Shown here: piece after piece, positions 25,180 to 33,673 of the stretch
How positions within the stretch are numbered: position 1 is the stretch's first letter
Layout of the letters: the number at the start of each line of letters is the position of its first letter
NCBI RefSeq assembly: GCF_012272835.1
Contig: NZ_JAAWWK010000001.1
Location: 496,001 to 560,000 of the forward strand
Length of the DNA: 64,000 nt
Reading direction: 5' to 3'
Source of the DNA: Spongiibacter thalassae
GTDB taxonomy: Bacteria > Pseudomonadota > Gammaproteobacteria > Pseudomonadales > Spongiibacteraceae
Made by a program: the position numbers and the translations under genes
Notes under the pieces: model-generated
What the model saw: only the letters and a program-made list of their open reading frames with translations
What the model was told of the DNA's origin: nothing
The model's database searches: none

Positions 25180-26675
25180 GTCATTTACCAATATTACAGG
25201 TTATTCTGCCACTGCTTGGCGCGCCCGCTTGCCTGATACTCTGGCGGCCGCGAATTGCCTGGGCTTTTTCGTTTTTCATCAGCGCCCTGGCGTTTATTAT
25301 CAGTGGCCTGTTGCTGAAACAGGTGTGGCAGGGCGGCGAAATCGTCTATGCGCTTGGGGGCTGGGAAGCACCCTGGGGTATCGAGTATCGCATCGACCTG
25401 CTCAATGCCTTTTTGCTGCTGATCGTCTCCGGCCTGAGTACGGTCGTGCTGGCCGGCGCGAGACAAAGTGTTGCCAGAGAGATTCCCGCTGAAAAACAGA
25501 CGCTTTTCTATGTCGCGTGGTTGCTGTGCCTGGCGGGCCAGCTGGGCATTCTTGCTACCGGCGACGCCTTCAACGTATTTGTGTTCCTGGAAATCTCCTC
25601 GCTATCAACCTATACACTGATTTCCCTGTCCCGTCAGCGCGAAGCCCTGTGGGCGGCGTTCCAATACCTGATTGTCGGTACCATTGGTGCGACCTTTGTT
25701 CTGATCGGCATCGGCTTGATGTATATGATGACCGGCACCCTGAATATGGCGGATCTGGCCCAGCGCCTGCCGGAGGTGGCTGATACCCGTACGGTCTTCG
25801 CTGCCTACGCCTTTATCATTGTGGGTGTGTGTTTGAAGCTGGCACTGTTTCCACTCCACGCCTGGTTGCCCAATGCCTACACCTTCGCCCCTTCGGTGGT
25901 GACCGCGTTTCTGGCGGCAACCGCGACCAAGGTGGCGGTGTATCTGCTGATTCGCTTCAGTTTTACTGTTTTTGGAAAAGATTTTTCCACCTTTGATGTG
26001 CCGCTGCACTCCATATTCATTGGGCTGGGTTTGATCGCCGTGTTCAGTGCCTCGACAGTGGCGATCATGCAGCGCAACATCAAGCGGGCCATTGCCTATT
26101 CCAGTGTTGCCCAGATCGGCTACATGATAATTGGTCTCGGGCTGGGCAGTGTGCTTGGCCTGCAGGCAACGCTGCTACACCTCTTTAACCACGCATTGAT
26201 GAAAGGCGCCTTGTTTATGGCCATGGTGGCTATGATGCTGCGCATCGGCGGAATTACCGTTGACGATATTGCCGGTCTGGGCAAACGCATGCCGGTTACC
26301 GCACTGGCTTTTGTTACCGGTGGTCTGAGCCTGATCGGTGTGCCGCTCACAGTCGGCTTTGTCAGCAAGTGGTATCTGGTGAGCGCGGCCTTCTCTCAGG
26401 GTATGTGGCTGGTGGCACTGCTGGTGGTACTCGGCTCTTTGCTGGCGGTGATGTATATCTGGCGTCTGGTGGAAATTATGTACTTCCGCGAGTCACCGGA
26501 ACAGGCACCGAGAGGGGAGGCGCCGTTGACGGTGCTGCTGCCCTTGTTGCTGTTGGTGCTGGGTAATATCTACTTTGGTATTGATACGCGCCTGCCGGTG
26601 TCGGTCACCGAGGCTGCTGCGAGTTCACTGCTTGTTGAAGCCTACCAGGGCGTCCAGGTGGGAGGTGCAAAATGA
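25173..26675 (+). CDS. mnhD: Na+/H+ antiporter subunit D, copy 1 (MnhD/MrpD; MbhH-like)
   Basis: 500 aa, GTG start. About 14 transmembrane helices of the proton-conducting NuoL/M/N family. Key residues are visible: the glutamate in FVFLEISSLSTYTLISL, the lysine/histidine region KLALFPLHAWLPNAYTFAPS, and LLHLFNHALMKGALFMAM. First of three antiporter-type subunits in this operon. Ends with ATGA overlap to the next gene. Confidence 0.9.
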   Translation: MLSHLPILQVILPLLGAPACLILWRPRIAWAFSFFISALAFIISGLLLKQVWQGGEIVYALGGWEAPWGIEYRIDLLNAFLLLIVSGLSTVVLAGARQSVAREIPAEKQTLFYVAWLLCLAGQLGILATGDAFNVFVFLEISSLSTYTLISLSRQREALWAAFQYLIVGTIGATFVLIGIGLMYMMTGTLNMADLAQRLPEVADTRTVFAAYAFIIVGVCLKLALFPLHAWLPNAYTFAPSVVTAFLAATATKVAVYLLIRFSFTVFGKDFSTFDVPLHSIFIGLGLIAVFSASTVAIMQRNIKRAIAYSSVAQIGYMIIGLGLGSVLGLQATLLHLFNHALMKGALFMAMVAMMLRIGGITVDDIAGLGKRMPVTALAFVTGGLSLIGVPLTVGFVSKWYLVSAAFSQGMWLVALLVVLGSLLAVMYIWRLVEIMYFRESPEQAPRGEAPLTVLLPLLLLVLGNIYFGIDTRLPVSVTEAAASSLLVEAYQGVQVGGAK

Positions 26676-28126
26676 ACGCTGCACACCTGCTGAACTGGAC
26701 CCTGCTGATACCGCTGCTGGCGGTGGTGGGAATTGTACTGTGCTCCCGCTGGGAAAACCTGCGTGAAACGGCGTCGTTGGGTGCGGCGGCAATATTATTT
26801 GCGGTGGTTTGTACCCTCTACGGGAATTTGCGTGACGGCGTCGAACTGGCGGTTCACTGGATAGAAATTCTGCCCGGCCTGGCAATTTCCTTCCGCGTTG
26901 ACACTATGGGTATGGTGTTTGCGTTGATCGCCAGCTCGCTGTGGTTTGTCACCGTGCTCTATGCCATAGGCTATATGCGCGGCCACGACGAACAGAATCA
27001 AACCCGGTTTTACGCCTGTTTTGCGGTGGCGATCAGCGCGGTGATGGGCATCGCCTTTGCCGAAAACCTGTTTACCCTGTTTGTGTTCTACGAAGTATTG
27101 TCGCTGTGTACTTATCCGCTGGTGACCCACGCCGGTAATGAGAAGGCGAAAAACGGCGGCCGGATTTATCTGGGTATTCTGCTCGGTACGTCTATTGCCC
27201 TGTTTCTGCCGGCGATTATCGGCACATGGATGCTGTCGGGTACGCTGGACTTTACCCCTGGTGGGGTCTTCCCTGAGGGTACCTCTCCGGTGCTGTTATC
27301 CGTGTTGCTGGTGTTGTTTGCCTTCGGTATCGGCAAGGCGGCCTTGATGCCCTTCCACCGGTGGCTGCCCGCGGCCATGGTTGCGCCGACGCCGGTATCG
27401 GCCTTGCTGCACGCGGTAGCGGTGGTAAAGGCCGGTGTGTTTTCGGTGGTCAAGGTGGTGGTGTTTATCTTTGGCATCGACACTGTGGCGGATCTGCCGG
27501 TTACCTCCTGGCTGGTCTACCTCGCCGGGGCGTCAATTCTGCTGGCGTCGCTGGTGGCCATGCGCCAGGACAACTTCAAATCCCGGCTGGCCTATTCCAC
27601 CGTCAGCCAGCTCGGCTATATTACCCTGGGCGCCTTTATGGCCAGCCAGGCCGCGATCGTCGGCAGCATGTTGCACATCACCATGCACGCCTTTGGCAAA
27701 ATCACCCTGTTCTTCTGTGCCGGGGCAGTCTACGTCGCCCACCATAAGAGCGAGATCAGTCAGCTCGACGGTATGGGACGGGTAATGCCGGTGACCTTTA
27801 TCGCCTTTACGCTGGGGGCGCTGTCGATTATTGGCCTACCGCCCTTGGGCGGGGTGTGGAGTAAGTGGTTCCTGATGATGGGCGCCCTGGACAGCGGTTA
27901 CCTGATAATGCTGGCGGTGCTGTCGATCAGCTCCCTGCTCAATATTGTCTACCTGCTGGAAATTCCCGCAAGGGCCTTCCTGCGTCCCGCGCCCGCTGGC
28001 GCAAGCCTGCAGGAGGCTCGCCCCAGCTCGGTAGTGGCAATGGTGATTACCACCCTTATGTGTATTGCACTGTTTATCTATGGCAGTGACCTCTATGAAT
28101 TCATTCGCTCAGCGAGGCTCGTCTGA
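26672..28126 (+). CDS. Antiporter-type membrane subunit, copy 2 (MrpD/NuoN-like)
   Basis: 484 aa, about 14 transmembrane helices. Same proton-translocating family: FAENLFTLFVFYEVLSLCTYPLVTH carries the conserved glutamate, then GKAALMPFHRWLPAAMVAPTPVSALLHA and LHITMHAFGKITLFFCAGAV. The sequence differs clearly from copy 1, so this is an old paralogue rather than a recent duplication. Overlaps its neighbours on both sides (ATGA, TGATG). Confidence 0.88.
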   Translation: MNAAHLLNWTLLIPLLAVVGIVLCSRWENLRETASLGAAAILFAVVCTLYGNLRDGVELAVHWIEILPGLAISFRVDTMGMVFALIASSLWFVTVLYAIGYMRGHDEQNQTRFYACFAVAISAVMGIAFAENLFTLFVFYEVLSLCTYPLVTHAGNEKAKNGGRIYLGILLGTSIALFLPAIIGTWMLSGTLDFTPGGVFPEGTSPVLLSVLLVLFAFGIGKAALMPFHRWLPAAMVAPTPVSALLHAVAVVKAGVFSVVKVVVFIFGIDTVADLPVTSWLVYLAGASILLASLVAMRQDNFKSRLAYSTVSQLGYITLGAFMASQAAIVGSMLHITMHAFGKITLFFCAGAVYVAHHKSEISQLDGMGRVMPVTFIAFTLGALSIIGLPPLGGVWSKWFLMMGALDSGYLIMLAVLSISSLLNIVYLLEIPARAFLRPAPAGASLQEARPSSVVAMVITTLMCIALFIYGSDLYEFIRSARLV

Positions 28127-28386
28127 TGTCATCTGATCAACACGGTGAACGTCCACGCTGGCTGGACCGGCCGGAAACCGTCACCCTGATCGTCCATTCG
28201 TTGTGGGTGATTTGCGCCGCGCTGGTGGTGGCGGAATTTTTCTACCACAAGCATCCCTATTTTCGTTTTGATGGCAGCTTTGGCTTCTACGCCATTTTCG
28301 GTTTTGCCGCCTATTGCTTTATTGTGCTCAGCGCGAAAAGGCTGCGTCGATTAATCAAGCGGGAGGAGGGCTACTACGATGAGTGA
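28126..28386 (+). CDS. Small two-helix membrane protein of the antiporter operon
   Basis: 86 aa. Two hydrophobic helices (about 21-40 and 52-70) separated by a short loop YHKHPYFRFDGSFGF, with a charged C-terminus KRLRRLIKREEGYYDE. The family is not one I can name. It is locked into the operon by overlaps with both flanking antiporter subunits, so it is probably an accessory subunit of the complex. Confidence 0.75.
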   Translation: MSSDQHGERPRWLDRPETVTLIVHSLWVICAALVVAEFFYHKHPYFRFDGSFGFYAIFGFAAYCFIVLSAKRLRRLIKREEGYYDE

Positions 28387-30073
28387 GTTGCTACTCAATC
28401 CTGCCATTTTGATGATGGCCGCTGGCCTGGTAGCGCTGGTATTGCCCCGGCGTGCGCTGGGCATCTGGGCGGTTGCGGTGCCTCTGGCGACACTGTGGCT
28501 GCTGTGGACCCTGCCCCAGGGTGAGGCGGGTCGGTTAACGGTTTTTGGTATCGAACTGATTACTCGACGCATTGACGGTCTGAGTTTCGTCTGGGCAGTG
28601 ATCTTTCATATTGCGGCCATTCTTGCCGGTCTCTACGCCTGGCATGTGCAGGACAGGGTGCAGCAGGTCGCGGCGCTGATCTATGCCGGCTCGGCCATTG
28701 GTGCGGTATTGTCCGGTGATTTACTGACCCTGTTCCTCTACTGGGAACTGACAGCCCTGTCCTCGGTGTTGTTGATCTGGGCCTCGCGGAACCCCACCGC
28801 GACAAAGGTTGGTTTTCGCTATCTGGTGATACAGGTGATTTCCGGTCTGCTGCTGATGTGCGGCGCACTGGTGCTGTACCGTGATCAGGGTACTGTAGCC
28901 TTTGGACATATCGGCCTGGAAGGTTTGGCTGGTTGGCTGATATTTATTGCCTTCGGCATTAAATGTGCCTTCCCGTTGCTGCACAACTGGTTGCAGGATG
29001 CCTATCCACAGGCGACACCGACCGGCACTGTGGTGTTGTCGGCCTTTACCACCAAGCTGGCGGTGTATGCCCTGGCCCGTGGCTTTGCCGGTGAGGAACT
29101 GCTGATTACGATCGGCGCGGTAATGACTGCTTTCCCGATTTTCTTTGCTGTCATCGAAAACGACCTCCGCCGGGTGCTGTCCTACAGCCTCAACAACCAG
29201 TTGGGCTTTATGGTGGTCGGGGTTGGTGTCGGCACCGAGCTGGCGCTGAACGGGGCGGCAGCCCACGCCTTTGCCCATATTCTCTACAAGGCTCTGCTGT
29301 TTATGTCGATGGGGGCCGTGCTGCACCGTGTGGGCACGGTGAAGGCCAGCGAGCTGGGCGGACTTTACAAGTCGATGCCGGTCACCACGATTTTCTGCAT
29401 TATCGGCGCGATGTCTATCTCGGCCTTTCCGCTGTTTTCCGGTTTTGTCACCAAGTCGATGATTCTTACCGCCGTGGGTGGTGAGGGCTATTGGGTGATC
29501 TGGACAGTGCTGCTGTTCGCCTCGGCCGGGGTACTGGACCACTCCGGTATCAAGGTGCCATTTTTTACCTTCTTCTTCCACGATGCTGGCCATCGAGTGA
29601 AGGAAGCGCCGTGGAATATGCTGCTGGCGATGGGTATCACCGCCTTTCTGTGCATTGGCATCGGCGTTTATCCCGAGCCGTTGTACGCGATTTTGCCCTA
29701 TCCGGTCGACTACGCGCCCTATACCGCTGCCCATGTGATAACCCAGCTGCAGCTACTGATGTTTGCCGCACTGGCCTTTGCGGTGCTGATGCGCAAGGGC
29801 TGGTACCCGGAGGAAATACCATCAACCAACCTCGATACCGACTGGCTCTACCGGCGTTTACTGCCGAGAGTCATTCGCTCGCTGTTGAATGGTATGTGGG
29901 CCATTGATCGCGGGGCCAGAGCAGGGGCTATGGCAGTGGTGAATGGCGTTGTTGAGCGTATGGCGAAAAGCCACGGCCCTGAGGGATTGATGTCGCGGAA
30001 TATTTCAATCGGGGCAATGGTGAGCTGGGTGTCCTTGTTTCTGGCGATCTACCTGTTTCTGAGCTTTTATTGA
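28379..30073 (+). CDS. Antiporter-type membrane subunit, copy 3 (MrpD/NuoL-like)
   Basis: 564 aa. Complex I NuoL/M-type core: LTLFLYWELTALSSVLLIWASR with the key glutamate, GIKCAFPLLHNWLQDAYPQATPTG and AHAFAHILYKALLFMSMGAVLH. A longer C-terminal part (after about 470: RKGWYPEEIPSTNLDTDWLYRR, then a last helix) resembles the extended subunits found in Mbx/Mrp-like clusters. Third proton-channel-type subunit of the operon and its last gene, overlapping the small membrane protein by 8 bp. Confidence 0.88.
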   Translation: MSELLLNPAILMMAAGLVALVLPRRALGIWAVAVPLATLWLLWTLPQGEAGRLTVFGIELITRRIDGLSFVWAVIFHIAAILAGLYAWHVQDRVQQVAALIYAGSAIGAVLSGDLLTLFLYWELTALSSVLLIWASRNPTATKVGFRYLVIQVISGLLLMCGALVLYRDQGTVAFGHIGLEGLAGWLIFIAFGIKCAFPLLHNWLQDAYPQATPTGTVVLSAFTTKLAVYALARGFAGEELLITIGAVMTAFPIFFAVIENDLRRVLSYSLNNQLGFMVVGVGVGTELALNGAAAHAFAHILYKALLFMSMGAVLHRVGTVKASELGGLYKSMPVTTIFCIIGAMSISAFPLFSGFVTKSMILTAVGGEGYWVIWTVLLFASAGVLDHSGIKVPFFTFFFHDAGHRVKEAPWNMLLAMGITAFLCIGIGVYPEPLYAILPYPVDYAPYTAAHVITQLQLLMFAALAFAVLMRKGWYPEEIPSTNLDTDWLYRRLLPRVIRSLLNGMWAIDRGARAGAMAVVNGVVERMAKSHGPEGLMSRNISIGAMVSWVSLFLAIYLFLSFY

Positions 30074-30136
30074 CGAAGCGGGAAACGCTTGATGGGAGGA
30101 TTTTTGCGTCTCCCGTCACACTTCTCCCGCATTACA

Positions 30137-30406
30137 TCAATGGGCTTCGAAAGCCTGCACGCAATAGCCCTTGGTCAGGGCCTGCTGAATCTGCGGGTCT
30201 TTCATCAGCGTGTCATCGACCTTGATTTGACGCCGCTTCAGAATTTTCACTTCGCGAAAGCCCTCACGCATCACAAACAGCGTGGCCAATTGCTCGGCGC
30301 CAAACAAATCCTTGAAGTCGATGTAGACGATAAACGGCACATCTTCGCCCTTGCGAAAATCGCCGTAGCTTTCCTTGGCCACGGCATTTAAAGAAAACAG
30401 GTACAT
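30137..30406 (-). CDS. Conserved hypothetical protein
   Basis: 89 aa, soluble, no signal peptide or transmembrane helix. The sequence has an alternating strand/helix pattern (VPFIVYIDFKDLFGAEQLATLFVMREGF) and a Cys near the end. I do not recognise the family. It is the gene just downstream of rapA on the same strand (31 bp), so co-transcription with rapA is likely. Confidence 0.65.
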   Translation of the reverse strand: MYLFSLNAVAKESYGDFRKGEDVPFIVYIDFKDLFGAEQLATLFVMREGFREVKILKRRQIKVDDTLMKDPQIQQALTKGYCVQAFEAH

Positions 30407-30437
30407 GTAGACTCCGATAGTGCTGCCCGAGGGCCTG

Positions 30438-33308
30438 CTAGCTCACAATGGCGAGGCGCAGGGCGTTGAGGTTCAACTGCAATTGTGACAGATATTGCTG
30501 GCCTTGTTCGGTGCTGGTGTCAAAGTGTTGCAAGGCTTCTTCACCAATATCGGGGTTGCGCTGAGCCAGTGCCTGCAAACGCGAACGCTCGCTGTTGCGT
30601 TGCTTGTTGTAGTTCTCCAGGGCCTGCTGGCGCCAGGACGACTCGGTGACCTTGCCCTGGGCTTCCACAGTGTTCAATAACTCGGTCAAGGGATCTCTGA
30701 TCTGCCGCATCAATGCGGGTATCAGGCTGCGCTTGAGTTTCTGGCAGAGGCCGTTTAACTGCTGGTGGCTGACCTTGTCGGCGAGATTCCGTCCTTTCGC
30801 ATCCATCAGCAAACGCTCGCTGTGGGTGGGCAGGTAGCGGTCGAGTTGCAGGCTCACCGGGGCGCGCACTGCGGGGCTGTAGTAGGCCTCAAGCAGCAGG
30901 GTGCCGGGTGGCAAGCCCTTTACTGACAGGGTGGCAATACAGGCGCTGCCAAAGTCACCATTGGCGATCAGATCCATCGCGTCCCGCAACAGGGGATGTT
31001 CCCAGGTGAGAAAGGCCATATCCTCCCGGCTGAGGGCGCGACGGCGATCAAAGGTGCCGGTCAGTCCCTCCTCGGGGAGCTGGCTGAAAGCGTCACTGAT
31101 CATATGGTCGCCGGGGCGAAGAATGATGGTATTGTCGCTGTGGTCTTCGTGCTCCAGCCCGAATTGATCGGCAAGCTGCTCGACATAATCGGCGAGCTCG
31201 CCACTGCGCTGTTCCTCTTCGACCTGTGCGACAAGGCGCTGTGCGACGGCCTTGCGACAGGAATTCAGTTCCAGCAGGCGGTTGCGCCCGGAGTGCAACT
31301 CCGCGCGCAGCTCGGCGGCCCGCTGGGCACCTTGGGTAATCAATGCGCCAACGTCGGTGTTGCTGGTCAGACACTGCTGCAACCGGGCGTCGAATTCATT
31401 CACCATTGCGCTGCCGATAGTGCAGGGCTCATCGAATATTGCGAGGGCGTCCCGGTACCAGCTGAGCAGGTCCTGCTGGGCAGAACCGCTGTAGTAAGGC
31501 ACATGGATATTGACCTCACCGACACGACCGATGCGGTCCAGACGACCAATGCGTTGCTCCAGCAGGTCGGGATTCAGCGGCAGGTCGAACAACACCAGAT
31601 TTTCGGCAAACTGGAAGTTGCGGCCCTCACTGCCGATTTCCGAGCACACCAGCAACTGGGCGCCATCGTCGGGGTCGGCGAAATAGGCCGCGGCGCGGTC
31701 GCGCTCAAGCAGACTCAGCTCTTCGTGGAACACCGCACTGGCAATGCCCCGGCGCAGGCGCATAAACAGCTCCAGCTCCCTGGCGGTTTCGGTATTCGCA
31801 CAAATCAGCAGGGTGCGGGCGTCGGGTTCCTGTAGCAGGAGTTTTTCCAGCCACTGTACTCGGGGGTCACTGCTGGTCCAGTCTTCGCCGAGAACCAGTT
31901 CAGGCTGTAACTGTGCGGCGAGTTCCAGCTCCGGGGCGACCTGTGCATACAGCGCGGGGGCTTCGAGAGGGTGTTCGTGGAGGCGTCTGGCGGGAAAGCC
32001 GCCCACCGAGGCGCGGCTGTTACGGAACAGACTGCGCCCGGTGCCGAAGCGGTCGAGCAGTGCCGCTATGGCATCGTCGACGGCGCTGTCGCTACCCTGT
32101 TGCAGGGCGCTGAGCAAATCAGTGTCGAGGTACTCGGCCAATCGCGGGTTGGCCAGGGCCGCCGTGGCGTCTTCCTGCAGGCTGCCGATCAACTCACTGA
32201 TGTCACTGTAGCTGCTCTGCTCCTGACGGAAGGCGTTCAGGTCGCTGTAACGCTCTGGGTCGAGCAGGCGTAGTCGCGCGAAGTGCCCTTCGATTCCGGC
32301 ATTCTCCGGTGTCGCGGTCAGCAGTAATACCGAAGGAATGCTGGCGCACAGCTTTTCCAATAGCTGGTAACCCTTTGAGCTGTTGCCGTCTTCCTGCCAT
32401 TGCAGGTGGTGGGCTTCGTCAACCACCAGTGTGTCCCAGCCCGCGTCGGCCAATTGCTGGCCGCGACGGGGGTGCTCGGCTAACCAATCAACAGAGGCGA
32501 TAATCAGCTGTTCACTCTCAAAGGGATTTTGCTCTATCTCCTTTTCCGCTTCTTCGTCGAAGAAGATCGTGTCGGCGTCGTCCCGATAGGGATCGATTTC
32601 CCGGCAGCGGGCTTCATTAAAGATGCTGAAGTTGAGGTTGAAGCGCCGGCGCATTTCCACCAGCCATTGGTGTACCAGACTTTCCGGCACCAGAATCACG
32701 ATGCGTTTAATGCGTTCGTCTAGGTATTGCTGGTGCAGAATCAAGCCGGCTTCAATGGTTTTACCCAGGCCGACTTCATCGGCGAGAAGCACTCGCGGTT
32801 GAGCCCGCTGGGCCACACTGTCGGCAATATAGAACTGGTGGGGAAGTAATTCCACCCGGGCGCCGAGCAGGCCGCGGCTGTGATTCGCCGCGGCGCGGTT
32901 GCGTTGTTCAATCGTGCTGACCCGTAACTGGAAGCGGCGGGGGTGGTCGAGTTGTCCGGCTAACAGCCTGTCTTTGGCGCTGTGCAGTTGAATCTGCGCA
33001 CTGAGAATTTGCTCCGGCACCGGGTGTACATTGCCCTCGGCGTCTTCGGAAAAATACACCAGGCAACCATTGTGCTCCTGCACTTCGCGGACCTTGAGCG
33101 GCGCCAGTTCAGGAACATTGATCTCGTCCCCGGGCTGGAACTGTACCCGTGACAGGGGCGCACGGTCAGCGGCGTAGGTGCGCTCCTCCTCAACGGCGGG
33201 AAAGGCGATGACCACGCGGCGATTGATGGCTTCAAGAATGATGCCCAGGCCCAGGTCGGGCTCCGGGGTACTGATCCAGCGCTGGCCGGCGATAAAGGGT
33301 TCAGACAT
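30438..33308 (-). CDS. rapA: RNA polymerase-associated ATPase RapA (SWI2/SNF2 family)
   Basis: 956 aa, close to the E. coli length (968). N-terminal Tudor-like domains (GQRWISTPEPDLGLG) are followed by the ATPase lobe, with Walker A GLGKT at 180-184 and DEAH at 297-300. The second helicase lobe contains LLVCSEIGSEGRNFQFA and DLPLNPDLLEQRIGRLDRIG. RapA binds RNA polymerase and helps it recycle after termination or from stalled complexes. Single-copy housekeeping gene; start supported by the conserved N-terminus. Confidence 0.96.
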   Translation of the reverse strand: MSEPFIAGQRWISTPEPDLGLGIILEAINRRVVIAFPAVEEERTYAADRAPLSRVQFQPGDEINVPELAPLKVREVQEHNGCLVYFSEDAEGNVHPVPEQILSAQIQLHSAKDRLLAGQLDHPRRFQLRVSTIEQRNRAAANHSRGLLGARVELLPHQFYIADSVAQRAQPRVLLADEVGLGKTIEAGLILHQQYLDERIKRIVILVPESLVHQWLVEMRRRFNLNFSIFNEARCREIDPYRDDADTIFFDEEAEKEIEQNPFESEQLIIASVDWLAEHPRRGQQLADAGWDTLVVDEAHHLQWQEDGNSSKGYQLLEKLCASIPSVLLLTATPENAGIEGHFARLRLLDPERYSDLNAFRQEQSSYSDISELIGSLQEDATAALANPRLAEYLDTDLLSALQQGSDSAVDDAIAALLDRFGTGRSLFRNSRASVGGFPARRLHEHPLEAPALYAQVAPELELAAQLQPELVLGEDWTSSDPRVQWLEKLLLQEPDARTLLICANTETARELELFMRLRRGIASAVFHEELSLLERDRAAAYFADPDDGAQLLVCSEIGSEGRNFQFAENLVLFDLPLNPDLLEQRIGRLDRIGRVGEVNIHVPYYSGSAQQDLLSWYRDALAIFDEPCTIGSAMVNEFDARLQQCLTSNTDVGALITQGAQRAAELRAELHSGRNRLLELNSCRKAVAQRLVAQVEEEQRSGELADYVEQLADQFGLEHEDHSDNTIILRPGDHMISDAFSQLPEEGLTGTFDRRRALSREDMAFLTWEHPLLRDAMDLIANGDFGSACIATLSVKGLPPGTLLLEAYYSPAVRAPVSLQLDRYLPTHSERLLMDAKGRNLADKVSHQQLNGLCQKLKRSLIPALMRQIRDPLTELLNTVEAQGKVTESSWRQQALENYNKQRNSERSRLQALAQRNPDIGEEALQHFDTSTEQGQQYLSQLQLNLNALRLAIVS

Positions 33309-33673
33309 AGGGTGCTATTTGGCCTGGTTGCGGTTATGCATTTTTTCGGGGCGGGAATGGTACGCGGCATAGCCCGATAGTGGAAGGTTTGCCGTTAAAT
33401 TGGGGCCATTTTTACCACTATGGACGGGGCGGTGGTGAAGGGGCTTGTTCTGAAATGGTGCTTAAAGATGCAGAGTTTATGCACCAATACGTTCATGCCG
33501 GTGCAAAAGCTGGGCGCGCAGCGGGAGCTTAAAGCGTGGGGAAATGGCCTCTTGATGCCAGGAAAATATAAAATATTTTATTTTAAACAATGACTTACAT
33601 TCAATTTTTGTGATTGGCAAGCTCTTTGCTGTGTACCGGGTACTAGCCCAACAGAGTAAGCCGCGATCACCCT
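33309..33673. promoter_or_regulatory. Divergent control region between rapA and the redox operon
   Basis: 365 bp without a gene. It holds the promoters of rapA (left) and of the FAD/cytochrome operon (right). Residues 33570-33620 are strongly AT-rich. An imperfect inverted motif, AAGATGCAGAG at 33465-33475 with TTATGCACCAA at 33477-33487, loosely resembles an NsrR (nitric oxide repressor) site: the left arm matches 8 of 11 positions and the right arm only the ATGCA core. It lies almost 190 bp before the start codon, so assignment is weak. Confidence 0.4.

Noticed and set aside
28721-29734. Long minus-strand frame (337 codons) inside the third antiporter subunit
   Set aside because: Antisense shadow: low-complexity His/Gln-rich product, no ribosome-binding site, and the plus strand encodes a clear NuoL-like protein.
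30996-31835. Plus-strand frame of 279 codons inside rapA
   Set aside because: Antisense to the helicase C-terminal lobe; the product has no recognisable domain.
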